Under the pieces are notes generated by a model. The model saw only the letters and a list, made by a program, of their open reading frames with translations, was not told where the DNA came from and ran no database searches. DNA of 64,000 nt, from NCBI GenBank assembly GCA_964619935.1, contig CAZUGO010000059.1, positions 1-64,000 on the forward strand. The letters run 5' to 3'. Shown here one piece after another: positions 26,247 through 35,415 of this stretch (its first letter is position 1; each line of letters starts with the position of its first letter). The stretch is from CAZUGO01 sp964619935. Lineage in GTDB: Bacteria; Planctomycetota; Phycisphaerae; UBA1845; CAIVHJ01. A program made the translations under genes and the position numbers.

Positions 26247-27503
26247 CTACGGACGCCCCCCCAGTAAATCGAGCATGCGGTCGCGGTCGCGGTGGTTGGG
26301 GTCCATTTGCAGCACTCTGCGATACTGCTCGAGCGCGTCCGATTGCCGGCCGGCTTCGTAGAGGGCATTGCCCAGTTTGTAGCGCGGTTCGATCGCGCTG
26401 CCGTCGCGGGCCGTGGCCAACTCCAGAAAGTGAATGTAGCGCTCGCGGTCGCCTTTCAGGCAATGGCGGTCGGCGAGCAGGGTGTAGGCCTCTGCCAGGC
26501 GCGGCTCGATGGCTTGGGGATCCAGCTTGAGGGCGCGCTGCAGGTGCTGTTCAAAGCCGTCCAGATCGTCCAGCCAGTACAAGGTCATTCCGTAACGGTA
26601 GTGGTAGCCGGCCTGTTGGTCGGGCGGCACGGTGGTCTCGAGGGTCTCGTAGAGTTCGCGGGCACGGGAATGCTCGCCCGCGGCATGCCAGATATCGGCG
26701 CTCAGCAGGTGCATGTCGGGATGATCCAGCCCCAGCTCGAAGGCCCGATGCAGGTGATAGATCGCGGAGTTGGCGGGGCACACCCGGTAGCGGTTGGGAT
26801 TTTCCGGCAATGCGTCGATCACATACCACGGTCCGCTCGTGCGATCGGGCAGCGCCTGGGCCAAGGGCCGGACGTCGACTTTGCCCAGCGGTCGGCCGGC
26901 CGCCAGGTAGGCTCGGGCCAGGTGGTAGTGCAACACCGCCGACCTGGGGTCGCCCTCCAGGGCTTGTTCCAAGGTCCGGATCGCCAGCGGCGGCTGGTTT
27001 CCTTCGAGGTGCAGCTTGCTCAAGGCGATGATGTCGTGCTCGGCACCCGGATCCAGGCGCAGGGCTTTTTCGTAGGACCAGGCGGCCTCGGCCGGCAAGC
27101 CTTGATGGTGACATGCCTGGGCCAGCAGCCGGCACAGTTCTGCGGATTGGGTGTCGTTGGCAAGAGGTTGCAGTCGGGCGACGACCTCCGGCCAGCGGCC
27201 CTCCTGGGTCAGGATTCTCGACAGCCTCAAGACGACTGCTTCATTGTCGGGTTCGACCTCCAGCCAGCGCTCCAGGCTGCGGCAGGCGTCAGCCGCCTGT
27301 CCGGCCCGTGATTGGGCATCGGCCAGATCCTTCAAGTACGCGGTGTTGTCGGGATCGCCGTCCACCAAGAGCTGAAGAACCCGTTGGGCCTCGGCATAGT
27401 TCCCGTCCTGGATGGATTGCCGAGCGGCGGCGTGCAGGCGGGACGCCGGATCCTGGACTGCCATCGGAGCCAGCAGGATCAGGAGGGTCAAGAGTGGTTG
27501 CAT
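26247..27503 (-). CDS. Exported TPR-repeat protein
   Basis: 418 residues from ATG 27503. A hydrophobic N-terminus (MQPLLTLLILLAPMAVQ) is probably a signal peptide. The remainder is helical TPR repeats, most clearly AARQSIQDGNYAEAQRVLQLLVDGDPDN, SRLAILTQEGRWPEVVARL and the last one, YKLGNALYEAGRQSDALEQYRRVLQMDPNH. TPRs mediate protein contacts; no catalytic domain is present. It is downstream of threonine aldolase on the same strand with 25 bp between, so it may be co-transcribed. GTG 27518 is an alternative start. Confidence 0.82.
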   Translation of the reverse strand: MQPLLTLLILLAPMAVQDPASRLHAAARQSIQDGNYAEAQRVLQLLVDGDPDNTAYLKDLADAQSRAGQAADACRSLERWLEVEPDNEAVVLRLSRILTQEGRWPEVVARLQPLANDTQSAELCRLLAQACHHQGLPAEAAWSYEKALRLDPGAEHDIIALSKLHLEGNQPPLAIRTLEQALEGDPRSAVLHYHLARAYLAAGRPLGKVDVRPLAQALPDRTSGPWYVIDALPENPNRYRVCPANSAIYHLHRAFELGLDHPDMHLLSADIWHAAGEHSRARELYETLETTVPPDQQAGYHYRYGMTLYWLDDLDGFEQHLQRALKLDPQAIEPRLAEAYTLLADRHCLKGDRERYIHFLELATARDGSAIEPRYKLGNALYEAGRQSDALEQYRRVLQMDPNHRDRDRMLDLLGGRP

Positions 27504-27528
27504 GGCCGGCAGACTCACGGCGGGTCCA

Positions 27529-28569
27529 TCAGTTCAACCGCCGCCGAATGATTTCCAGCGCCTGATCGATCGCGGTCCTGCCCACATCCAGGTGCGTCAC
27601 GGCCCGGAGGCGCCGGGGGCTCTCCGGCAGCAGCAGCACCCCGTGCTCGGCGAGTTTCCGGCAGAGGGTGGCGGCGTCACCGAGGGACTCGTGCGTATTG
27701 CAGAACACCATGTTGGTTTCCACGGCATCGGCATCGACCTCCAGGGTGGCCAGTTCCGAGAGACCAATGGCCAGGCGGGTGGCGTTGGCATGGTCTTCGG
27801 CGAGCCGCTCGACGTGGTGATCGAGGGCATACAGCGCTGCGGCGCACAACATGCCGGACTGCCGCATGCCGCCACCGAACATCTTTCGAAAGCGATGGGC
27901 CCGACGGATGAGGTCGGCCGGGCCGGCCAGCACCGAGCCCACCGGAGCGCCCAGGCCCTTGGAGAAGCACAGTGACACCGTATCGAAATGGCGGGTGTAA
28001 ACCTGCGGCTGGCAGCTCCGGGCCACGCAGGCGTTCATCAGCCGGGCACCGTCCAGGTGCATGGCCAGTTGTCTGCTTCGAGCCAGCTCGGCAATCCCGG
28101 CGACCGCTTCGGGCGCCCAGATGGATCCGCCACCGCGATTGTGGGTGTTTTCGATGATGACCAGCCGGGCGGGGGCGAAATGAGCGTGTGGCGGTCGCAG
28201 TACGGCCTCGACGTCGCTGACCTTGAACTGACCGCGCGGCCCGTCGAGGAACTGCCCGCTGACGCCCGACAGGGCTGCCGGCCCTCCCGATTCATAGTAG
28301 AACGCGTGGCTGTCCCGGTGGCAGATGACGGCGTCGCCGTGGCTGGTGTGGACCCGAATCGCCAGTTGGTTGGCCATCGTCCCCGACGGGGTGAACAGGG
28401 CGGCTTCCTTGCCGAGCAGTTCGGCGGCCCGCTGCTCCAGCCGCTTGACGGTGGGATCATCGCCCAGAACGTCGTCTCCCACCGCGGCGCCCATCATGGC
28501 CTGGCGCATGGCGGCGGTCGGTTGGGTGACGGTATCGCTGCGCAGGTCGGCAATGACGGCGGCTGGCAT
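27529..28569 (-). CDS. Low-specificity L-threonine aldolase
   Basis: 346 residues, typical length. PLP-dependent cleavage of L-threonine or allo-threonine to glycine and acetaldehyde. Signature elements: DLRSDTVTQPTAAMRQAM start, GDDVLGDDPTVKRLE, LFTPSGTMANQLA, IENTHNRGGG, MHLDGARLMN (PLP-binding Asp) and the Schiff-base lysine in SLCFSKGLGAPVGSVLAG. ATG 28569 follows AGGAGG about 12 nt away; an upstream in-frame extension lacks homology. Upstream, 79 bp away, is a PAP2 gene on the same strand. Confidence 0.95.
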   Translation of the reverse strand: MPAAVIADLRSDTVTQPTAAMRQAMMGAAVGDDVLGDDPTVKRLEQRAAELLGKEAALFTPSGTMANQLAIRVHTSHGDAVICHRDSHAFYYESGGPAALSGVSGQFLDGPRGQFKVSDVEAVLRPPHAHFAPARLVIIENTHNRGGGSIWAPEAVAGIAELARSRQLAMHLDGARLMNACVARSCQPQVYTRHFDTVSLCFSKGLGAPVGSVLAGPADLIRRAHRFRKMFGGGMRQSGMLCAAALYALDHHVERLAEDHANATRLAIGLSELATLEVDADAVETNMVFCNTHESLGDAATLCRKLAEHGVLLLPESPRRLRAVTHLDVGRTAIDQALEIIRRRLN

Positions 28570-28648
28570 GGTCGCAGGCTCCTCCTTTGGGATGGTTGGC
28601 GGCTGGGCACAGCGGAGGCGCGGCAGGTCCACCGCGGGCTCCATGTTA

Positions 28649-29632
28649 TCAAATCGGGTCGGCTGTCGAAAGTGGCGTGGCCGCCGCCGCGGCTCGGCGT
28701 TGCAGCAGCGCACTGCCGGCGATGGCCACCCCGGCCATCAACACTCCGGCCAGGACGTCGCCGGCGTAATGCCAGCCGGTGGTCAGGGTCGACACCATCA
28801 CGGCGCCGTTGAGGATTGCCGCGGGCACGAAGAGCACCCGCCGCCGCCGGAGGGCCAGGGCCATGAGCAGTGCCCAGGTGGTGTGGAACGATGGGAAGGT
28901 GATCAGGCCCTCGGCCCGGGCCAGGGTGACGGTGTCCAGGGCCCCACTGCGCAGGCCCTCGAAGTGGGCCAGATAGCGCTGCTGGTCTGCGGCGGCGGGA
29001 TAGCCGTAGCCTTCAAATGGTCCGGCTGCCGGAAACCACAGGAAGATGCCGACGGTCAGCAAAGCGCTGAGGATGAACCGCTGCACGAAGCACTCCAGGC
29101 AGCGGCCGTTCCCGCCCAGCCCGAGCACGCCGATCACCAGGGCCGTTTGCGGCAGCAGCGTGTCGTAGCATAGCCGCAGGCCGCGCTGCCAGCCGGGGTG
29201 GGCCTGGGCCCAGCGGACGATCGCCGGCAGGTGCACCCCCAGGGCTGCGTCCAGGTCCATCAACGTGTCGTCGATCAGGGGTCGACCGCCGGCCGCGGCG
29301 CTGTACATCAGCACCGTGTAGATCGATGAGAACACCGTCAGTTGCAGCAGCGCCTGTGTGCAGCAGACGAAGTTGTCGATCCTGCGGCGGCGGTAGTGGG
29401 CACCGAAGATCACCAGCAGCAGCACGAAACCGGCAGGCCAGACCAGGCTGCGGAAGTCCAGCCGAAGGTCGTGCCACCACAGCAGGATGGCGGCCGCAAC
29501 CGCGGCAAGGGCCGTCAACCGCCACGCCGGCGCCTGGCATCCGACGCGGCGCGGCAGGCACCGCTGCAGCGTGGGCAACGGCGTGTCATGACGCTCGCCG
29601 GCGTGGGGAGGGCTGGAAAAGTGCGCTGCCAT
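28649..29632 (-). CDS. PAP2-superfamily membrane phosphatase/phosphotransferase
   Basis: 327 residues with about six transmembrane helices after a basic N-terminal tail. The active-site motifs of the PAP2/AUR1-like group are visible near the C-terminus: FPSFHTTWALL (motif 2, His) and TGWHYAGDVLAG (motif 3, His). An initial RYxxRR-type element is less clear (RRRRIDNF). Members hydrolyse phosphate from lipid carriers or transfer phospho-alcohols in sphingolipid or inositol-lipid synthesis; the substrate cannot be read from sequence. It stands between pyrH upstream and threonine aldolase downstream. Confidence 0.82.
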   Translation of the reverse strand: MAAHFSSPPHAGERHDTPLPTLQRCLPRRVGCQAPAWRLTALAAVAAAILLWWHDLRLDFRSLVWPAGFVLLLVIFGAHYRRRRIDNFVCCTQALLQLTVFSSIYTVLMYSAAAGGRPLIDDTLMDLDAALGVHLPAIVRWAQAHPGWQRGLRLCYDTLLPQTALVIGVLGLGGNGRCLECFVQRFILSALLTVGIFLWFPAAGPFEGYGYPAAADQQRYLAHFEGLRSGALDTVTLARAEGLITFPSFHTTWALLMALALRRRRVLFVPAAILNGAVMVSTLTTGWHYAGDVLAGVLMAGVAIAGSALLQRRAAAAATPLSTADPI

Positions 29633-29698
29633 CCACGGTCTATCGGTCGGCGGCGGTGTGCCTCCGCAGCAGCCCTGGTGAAATCGGACGGCGGGCTT

Positions 29699-30433
29699 TC
29701 AGGATCGGGAGGACGTGGCGGTGATCAGGGTGCCGACCCTCTGGCCGCTTACGGCCTTGAGCATGTTACCGGAGCGCATCAGGTTGAACACCAGGATGGG
29801 CATCTCGGCCTGCTGGCAGAGATCAACGGCGCTGAGGTCCATGACTTTCAGTCGCTGGTCGATGACCTCGTTGTAGGACAGGTTGCGGTACAGCTCGGCC
29901 TCCGGGTGGGTCACCGGGTCGTGGGCATACACCCCGTCCACCTTGGTGGCCTTCATAATGATGTCGGCACCCAATTCGCGGCCGCGCAAGGCGGCGCAGG
30001 AGTCGGTGGTCACAAAGGGGTTGCCGGTGCCGCCTGCCAGGATGATGACGCGGCCCTTTTCCAGATGACGGATGGCCCGGCGGCGGATGAACTTCTCGCA
30101 GACCCGATCGACGGCAATGGCGCTTTGCACGCGGGTGTCGACCCCCAATTGCTCGAGCGTTTCCTGGATGGCCAGCGCGTTGATCACCGTTCCCAGCATG
30201 CCCATGTAGTGCCCGGTGGCCGGCGGGATGTGCGTGGTCCGAGCCAACTCGTCGCCGCGAATGAAGTTGCCGCCACCGACCACCAGGGCCAGTTGCACGC
30301 CGGTGTCGAGGACCTCCTTGATTTCGGCGGCGATGCGGTGCAGTTGTTCGCCGTCGATGCCGACACTGCCCTGGCGGCACAATCCCTCACCGCTGATCTT
30401 GAGCAGCACCCGTCCGTAGCGGGATTGGGTCAT
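29699..30433 (-). CDS. pyrH: UMP kinase
   Basis: 244 residues, standard for bacterial PyrH, an amino-acid-kinase-fold enzyme that phosphorylates UMP to UDP and is regulated by GTP and UTP. Motifs: RVLLKISGEGL at the N-terminus, VVGGGNFIRG, GMLGTVINALA, ILAGGTGNPFVTTD, MKATKVDGVYAHDP and the C-terminal VFNLMRSGNMLKAV. ATG 30433 has AAGGA upstream. It is the third gene of the conserved order rpsB-tsf-pyrH, 25 bp after tsf. Confidence 0.97.
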   Translation of the reverse strand: MTQSRYGRVLLKISGEGLCRQGSVGIDGEQLHRIAAEIKEVLDTGVQLALVVGGGNFIRGDELARTTHIPPATGHYMGMLGTVINALAIQETLEQLGVDTRVQSAIAVDRVCEKFIRRRAIRHLEKGRVIILAGGTGNPFVTTDSCAALRGRELGADIIMKATKVDGVYAHDPVTHPEAELYRNLSYNEVIDQRLKVMDLSAVDLCQQAEMPILVFNLMRSGNMLKAVSGQRVGTLITATSSRS

Positions 30434-30458
30434 GCGGCGTTCCTTGGCAGCGCGCGGC

Positions 30459-31280
30459 TCAAGCCTTTTCGCCCAGTTCGAACTTGAGGTAGCCGGTGAG
30501 TGTGATTCCGGCCTTCCCGGCGACCTCGCCGACGGTTTCCTTGCCGTCACCCGGCAGGAAGGGCTGTTCGGGCAGGATGCGTTCACCGAACCACTTGTTC
30601 ATTTTTCCGTCGACGATCTTGTCGGCGATCTGGGGGGGCTTGTCACCCGCCTGTTCTTTCATGGTCTTGCGGGCCTGCTCGACGCTGTCCTTGGGAATGT
30701 CGGCGCGGGTCAGTCCTTCCAACACTTTCTGGGCGGCGATGTGCCAGCAAATCTGCTTGGCGATCTCACCCCCGTCGCCGCTGGCAGCGATGATGGTACC
30801 CACCAGGCCGTTGTGGTGGACGTAGCAAGCGGCGGCGTTGTCGATGCAGGCGGCCCGGGCCAGCTGCATGTTCTCTTTCAGGGTGCTGTAGGCGGTGGTC
30901 ATGATGTCCTGGGCCGTGCGGCCGTCGGGTCCCTTGGTGTTGAGCAGTTGCTCGGGGTCGGTGATTCCGGAGCGGGCGGCGATTTCGGCGATGCAGTTGG
31001 CGGCGGCCTTGAAATCATCGTTGTTGGCCACGAAGTCCGTCTCGCAGCGCAGTTCGATCAGGGCGCCGACCTTGCCGTCGGCATAGGCGCCGATCCGGCC
31101 GTTGGCGGCCTCCTTGTTGGCCCGCATTTCCATTTGCCCGGCGAACTTCTTCTGCAGGATTTCCATGGCCTGGGCTTCGTCGCCATTGGCCTCCACCAGG
31201 GCCTTCTTGCAGTCGCCCATGCTGATGCCGGTCTTGTCTCTCAATGCCTTGACTTGTGTGGCTGCGATCACAGTGCTCAT
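30459..31280 (-). CDS. tsf: Elongation factor Ts
   Basis: 273 residues. EF-Ts exchanges GDP on EF-Tu. The N-terminal UBA-like helix region reads VKALRDKTGISMGDCKKALVEANGD, and the EF-Tu contact motif RCETDFVANND is intact. The core then continues to HIAAQKVL, followed by an IPKDSVEQARKTMKEQ region and the closing C-terminal module. ATG 31280 lies 97 bp after rpsB in the expected operon order. Confidence 0.97.
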   Translation of the reverse strand: MSTVIAATQVKALRDKTGISMGDCKKALVEANGDEAQAMEILQKKFAGQMEMRANKEAANGRIGAYADGKVGALIELRCETDFVANNDDFKAAANCIAEIAARSGITDPEQLLNTKGPDGRTAQDIMTTAYSTLKENMQLARAACIDNAAACYVHHNGLVGTIIAASGDGGEIAKQICWHIAAQKVLEGLTRADIPKDSVEQARKTMKEQAGDKPPQIADKIVDGKMNKWFGERILPEQPFLPGDGKETVGEVAGKAGITLTGYLKFELGEKA

Positions 31281-31377
31281 CGTCGTCCCTCGATCTCTGC
31301 TCGGCTTGCGGGCTCCGGGCGCTGGCGGCGCTCCGGGCAGTCATGGGTTCACACGCGGACGATTTCGGATCCGGCCC

Positions 31378-32274
31378 TTATGCCGGCTGGCCCTTGGATG
31401 GACCGCTGCCGGATGCCGTCTCGGCGATGGCCAGCGGCGCCTCCGGGGAATCGGATGTCGCCGCGGTGGCGCTGTCTTCGGATTCTCCGGTGACCCCCTC
31501 ACCGTCCTCTGCGAGTTGCGAGGTGGTCGGCCGGCGCGAGCGCTTGCGGGGGCTCGGTGCCGTGGGAGAGACCTGCTCGCCTTCGACCGGTCGACCCCGT
31601 TTGCCTTCCTCGACGGAGTCGGCCAAGGTGGCGACCACGGTCTCGATGGCCCGGATGGCGTCGTCATTGCCGGGGATGGGGATATCCACCATGTCCGGAT
31701 CGGAGTCGGTGTCGATCAGGCAGACAGACGGGATCTTGAGCTTGCGGGCCTCCAGGACCGCGTTGCGCTCGTGCCGGGAATCGATGATGACCAGGACGCC
31801 GGGCAATTTGCCCATCTTGCGAATACCGGCCAGGTTGCGCAGGATCTTCTTGCGTTCGCGGGTCAGGCGGGAAATGGTCTTCTTGCTTTCCAGGTAGAGC
31901 TGGCCGCTCTCCTCCTGGCGTTCGAGCTCCTCCAGGCGGGTCAGCCGCGAGCGGATGGTCCGGAAGTTGGTCAGCGTGCCGCCGAGCCAGCGCTCCGAAA
32001 CGAAGTGCATGCCCACGCGGTTGGCGTGTGTTTCGATTGCGGTCTTGGCCTGGCGCTTGGTGCCGACGAACAACACGTCCTGGTTACGGGCCACCACCTG
32101 GGTGACGAACTTCTTGGCGAGCATCAGTCCGCGGACGGTCTCGCGCAGGTTGATCAGGTGGACCGTGTTGCGTTTGCCGAGAATGTAGGGCTTCATCTTG
32201 GGGTTCCAGCGGCTGGCCTTATGCCCGAAGTGAATGCCCGAATCGATCAGTTGCTGCACCAGTTCCGACGCCAA
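31378..32274 (-). CDS. rpsB: Ribosomal protein S2
   Basis: 298 residues. Conserved opening LVQQLIDSGIHFGHKASRWNPKM, then KRNTVHLINLRET, VLFVGTKRQAK, ERWLGGTLTNF, LPGVLVIIDSRHERNAVLEA and IPGNDDAIRAI. The start is assigned to TTG 32274 because GGAGGT sits 6 nt upstream and the family begins just there; an in-frame ATG further out (32343) has no such support. About 65 residues beyond the normal S2 end form a Ser/Glu/Ala-rich, low-complexity tail. First gene of rpsB-tsf-pyrH. Confidence 0.96.
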   Translation of the reverse strand: MASELVQQLIDSGIHFGHKASRWNPKMKPYILGKRNTVHLINLRETVRGLMLAKKFVTQVVARNQDVLFVGTKRQAKTAIETHANRVGMHFVSERWLGGTLTNFRTIRSRLTRLEELERQEESGQLYLESKKTISRLTRERKKILRNLAGIRKMGKLPGVLVIIDSRHERNAVLEARKLKIPSVCLIDTDSDPDMVDIPIPGNDDAIRAIETVVATLADSVEEGKRGRPVEGEQVSPTAPSPRKRSRRPTTSQLAEDGEGVTGESEDSATAATSDSPEAPLAIAETASGSGPSKGQPA

Positions 32275-32390
32275 ACTACACCTCCGAAACTTCGATTTCT
32301 GGACCTCGCCCCACACCCGCATGGCATTCGGCGGACACGGCACAACGCCGTTCGGGGTCCTCTCAGGTCCGTTAGACTAGGAGCCAAAAG

Positions 32391-32418
32391 GACATAGAGT
32401 ACAGACGCATGGTATCAA
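32391..32418 (-). promoter_or_regulatory. Weak candidate promoter for rpsB operon
   Basis: On the minus strand TTGATA (32413-32418), 16 bp, then TATGTC (32391-32396). The -10 match is poor. It would give a leader of about 110 nt before the TTG start. Confidence 0.3.
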
Positions 32419-32553
32419 GATCAAGGGCGCCGGAGGGCGTCCCGACGGATCGCGGGCGACGGGGTCACTCGATCGCCGATCTCCCCGAGGCGATTCCGAA
32501 TTCTACCCGATCCCGCGTGCATTAGGAACCCGGAATTTCTATGATTGCCCGGT

Positions 32554-33714
32554 ATGACCTCCTCTGACGGACCGCAGGTCTTCATCAGTGCCGCCGAGCC
32601 CAGCGCCGACCTGCACGCGGCCGCATTGATTCGAGCCACCCACGCCCTGCTGCCCGGGACCCGTTTTGCCGGCGTCGCCGGGCCGCTGATGCGGCAGGCG
32701 GGTTGCCGGCCGATCTACGACATGACCGAACACTCCTCGATGCTCAGCGGAGCGGTCGGCCATGTGCACCATGGGGTCCGGATGCTGAAGCTGTCCCATG
32801 ACATGCTCAGCCGGGAGTCCTTTGACGCGGCGGTCTTCATCGACTCACCGGTCCTCAACCTGTGGGTCGCGAATTACGCTAAGTCTTTTTCTGTTCCAGT
32901 GTTATATTATATCGCCCCGCAGTTGTGGGCCTGGGGTGAACGCCGCCGCATTGCCAGGGTGCGTGCCCGGGTGGACCGCATCGCCTGCATTTTGCCGTTT
33001 GAAGAGCCCTACTTCCGATCATATGGCGTGCAGGCCAACTACGTGGGCCATCCATTGTTCAAGGCGCTGGAGGCCCACCCGGTCGACCGCGTGGCGGTCG
33101 GCCGATTGCGCCAGGGGGGCGGGCCGATTCTGGCGGTGATGCCGGGCTCGCGGCGGCACGTCGCCAGTGAGAACTTCCCCGGTCAGCTGCGGGTGGCACG
33201 GGATTTGCGGCGCGAGTTCACCGGCTTGCGGACGCTGGTGTCGGTGGCCAACCCCCAGGTCCGGCAAGCGTTGGTGCGGCTGTCCCAGGAGGCCGACGTC
33301 CCGGTGGAATTCCATGAAGGTCAGAACGCCGAGTTGTTGTCGGCGGCCGACCTGGCCTTGGTGGTGTCCGGGACGGTAACCCTGGAGGCAGCCTATTATC
33401 TCACGCCCATGATCGTCATGTATAACGCCTCGCGGCTGTGGTATCAGGTGGCCCGAATGCTGATCACCACGCGGTTCTTTTCGTTGCCGAACATCCTGGC
33501 GGATCGCGAGTTGGTCCCCGAGTTCATGCCGTACTATTCGTCCACCGTGCCGATTGCCGAGCGCGCCGCGGAGTTGCTGCGCGACCCTGGGGCGCGGCAG
33601 GCGATGGCCGCCGATCTCAAGGAGCTGGTCGAACCGTTTCTCAACGCCGACGCCTCGACGACCACTGCCAAGATCCTCATCGATCTGATCGAAGGGCGCA
33701 ACGGATCGGGTTAA
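32554..33714 (+). CDS. lpxB: Lipid-A-disaccharide synthase
   Basis: 386 residues. LpxB joins UDP-2,3-diacylglucosamine and lipid X to make the lipid A disaccharide at the inner membrane. Signatures: VFISAAEPSADLHAAALI (family start is usually 'AGExSGD'; here AAEPSAD), GVAGPLMRQAGC, IDSPVLNLWVA, YYIAPQLWAWGERR, LPFEEPYF, YVGHPLF, LAVMPGSRRHVASENFP, and SGTVTLEAAYYLTPMIVMYNAS. ATG 32554 has no strong ribosome-binding site. Its TAA overlaps the TAA of the convergent gene in a TTAA. Confidence 0.94.
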   Translation: MTSSDGPQVFISAAEPSADLHAAALIRATHALLPGTRFAGVAGPLMRQAGCRPIYDMTEHSSMLSGAVGHVHHGVRMLKLSHDMLSRESFDAAVFIDSPVLNLWVANYAKSFSVPVLYYIAPQLWAWGERRRIARVRARVDRIACILPFEEPYFRSYGVQANYVGHPLFKALEAHPVDRVAVGRLRQGGGPILAVMPGSRRHVASENFPGQLRVARDLRREFTGLRTLVSVANPQVRQALVRLSQEADVPVEFHEGQNAELLSAADLALVVSGTVTLEAAYYLTPMIVMYNASRLWYQVARMLITTRFFSLPNILADRELVPEFMPYYSSTVPIAERAAELLRDPGARQAMAADLKELVEPFLNADASTTTAKILIDLIEGRNGSG

Positions 33715-34064
33715 CTGACGGAACTGCCGGGTGCGATGTCGGCGTCGGGAGTCAGCAGGATCACCTGCGACTTGTCGGGGCTGCTGGCTGCCAGCAACAT
33801 CCCCTGGCTGATCTCGCCGCGCATTTTTCGTGGAGCCAGGTTCGCGACCACCACAATATGTTTGCCGACGAGTTGGCCGGCCTGATAGTAGCCGCGCAAT
33901 CCGGCACACAACTGCCGCTGCTCACCGCCCAGATCGATTTTGAGCAGGAACAGCTTGTCGGCGTTGGGATGCTCGACGGCCTCCAGCACTTTGGCGACGC
34001 GCAGATCCAGCTTGGCGAAGTCTTCGAACTGAATGACGGCAGGCGTCTCGGGTACATCGGTCAT
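33711..34064 (-). CDS. tRNA-binding domain protein (MetG C-terminal/CsaA-like)
   Basis: 117 residues forming one EMAPII-type OB-fold: IQFEDFAKLDLRVAKVLEAVEHPNADKLFLLKIDLG, a QLCAGLRGYYQAGQLVGKHIVVVANL core, and SQGMLLAAS. Such stand-alone domains resemble the C-terminal dimerisation/tRNA-binding part of MetRS and CsaA. It may act with a MetRS that lacks the domain; no metG is in the window. ATG 34064 is chosen as the first start that precedes the domain closely. It is convergent with lpxB and shares a TTAA stop overlap. Confidence 0.88.
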   Translation of the reverse strand: MTDVPETPAVIQFEDFAKLDLRVAKVLEAVEHPNADKLFLLKIDLGGEQRQLCAGLRGYYQAGQLVGKHIVVVANLAPRKMRGEISQGMLLAASSPDKSQVILLTPDADIAPGSSVS

Positions 34065-34189
34065 CGGTGCAGTCCTTGGGGCGGGCCCCAGCCACTGGGG
34101 TGACCACGGATCACCGCCGGGCACTATACGGGTTGGTGCCGCCGCTGACAACCTTGACCCCTTTGCGGGGTTGGGCGACACTGCATTGA

Positions 34190-35278
34190 ATGTCGGTCCA
34201 TCCTCTGATCTTCGAGCCGATTTTCAAACGGCGCATCTGGGGCGGGCAGTCCTTGCGGCGGGTGCTCGGCAAGGCCATCCCGCCGGACCAGCCGATTGGT
34301 GAGTCCTGGGAACTGGCCGACTTGCCGGAGGCGGCGTCGGTGGTCGCCGGGGGGCCGCTGGCGGGCCGCGATCTGCCCGGGCTGGTCGCCGACTGGGGTC
34401 CCCGGATGATGGGTCGGGCGTCGCTGTTTGACGGCTCTTTTCCGCTGTTGATCAAGTTTCTGGACGCCCGGGAGGACCTCAGCGTACAGGTCCACCCGGA
34501 TCGAGCCATGGCCGAGCGGCTGGGTGGCGGCGTGCGCGTCAAGCACGAAGCCTGGTATGTGCTGCACACCGCGGGTGACGCCGCGATTTACAAGGGCGTT
34601 CGGCCGGGCGTCACCGCGCAGTCGTTCGCGGCGGCGGTGGCCGACGGCAGTTGTGCCGAACTCTTGAACCGCATTCCGGTGCGGGTCGGCGATTGTCACT
34701 ACCTGCCGAGCGGCACGGTCCATGCGTTGGGCGCCGGCGTGCTGGTGGCCGAAGTGCAGACCCCGTCGGATGTGACCTACCGCGTTTTTGACTGGAATCG
34801 CGTCGATCCGGACAGCGGGCAGCCGCGGGCGTTGCACGTCGCGGAAGCCTTGCAGTGCATTTATTTCGGTCCATACGACGGCGGGGCCCAGCAGCGCAGT
34901 CACGTGGGAAGCTATTGGACCACGGTGACCCGGTTGGTCTCCTGCGAGTCCTTTACCATTGAGAAGGTTCGGATGGTGGCCGGGCTGGAGCAGCGCATCC
35001 CATATGCCGAGCCAGTGGTCTGGATTGTGCTTCAGGGGTCCGGGCGAATCGCCTACGGCGGCGGCGGGGATACCCTGGCCTTTAGACCCGGCGATACCGT
35101 GCTGCTGCCGGCGGACCTGCAGGAGGCTCGCGTGCTGCTGGATGACGATGGGGTCTGGTTGGAAGTCACCTTGCCGGCGCGCAGCGATCTGGCGGAGTAC
35201 CCCCGGCCCGCCCGCGAAGCGCCACACGCTCCGCCGCGCGGCTTGCCGCCCGTGCAAATTCGCGTTCCCGGCCGCTGA
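34190..35278 (+). CDS. Mannose-6-phosphate isomerase, class I type
   Basis: 362 residues. Interconverts mannose-6-phosphate and fructose-6-phosphate with zinc. Features: IWGGQSL near the start, GESWELADLP, LIKFLDAREDLSVQVHP (zinc ligands in the QVHP segment), KHEAWYVL (Glu ligand), YLPSGTVHALGAGVLVAEVQTPSDVTYRVFDWNR, which includes the catalytic-site histidine and arginine, and a C-terminal cupin. It is closer to the short bacterial ManA/YvyI type than to the long eukaryotic one. It stands alone between a convergent gene's start region and a pseudouridine synthase. Confidence 0.92.
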   Translation: MSVHPLIFEPIFKRRIWGGQSLRRVLGKAIPPDQPIGESWELADLPEAASVVAGGPLAGRDLPGLVADWGPRMMGRASLFDGSFPLLIKFLDAREDLSVQVHPDRAMAERLGGGVRVKHEAWYVLHTAGDAAIYKGVRPGVTAQSFAAAVADGSCAELLNRIPVRVGDCHYLPSGTVHALGAGVLVAEVQTPSDVTYRVFDWNRVDPDSGQPRALHVAEALQCIYFGPYDGGAQQRSHVGSYWTTVTRLVSCESFTIEKVRMVAGLEQRIPYAEPVVWIVLQGSGRIAYGGGGDTLAFRPGDTVLLPADLQEARVLLDDDGVWLEVTLPARSDLAEYPRPAREAPHAPPRGLPPVQIRVPGR

Positions 35279-35351
35279 CCGCAAGGCGGGTGCCCCGGTT
35301 GCCACCCGGCCGCGTTCGGGGGAACTCATCGCACTTCGCCCGCAAGATTCA

Positions 35352-35357
35352 TATAAT
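35352..35357 (+). promoter_or_regulatory. Candidate -10 box upstream of the pseudouridine synthase
   Basis: Perfect TATAAT, but no recognisable -35 at the right distance. Transcription would begin near 35364, which makes the GTG at 35365 too close and supports the later GTG at 35416 as start. Confidence 0.4.
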
Positions 35358-35415
35358 GTAGAACGTGGCCGCACTGCGGTCGGCGTCATCTGCTGTGGTT
35401 GCGAGTCCCAGTGCT

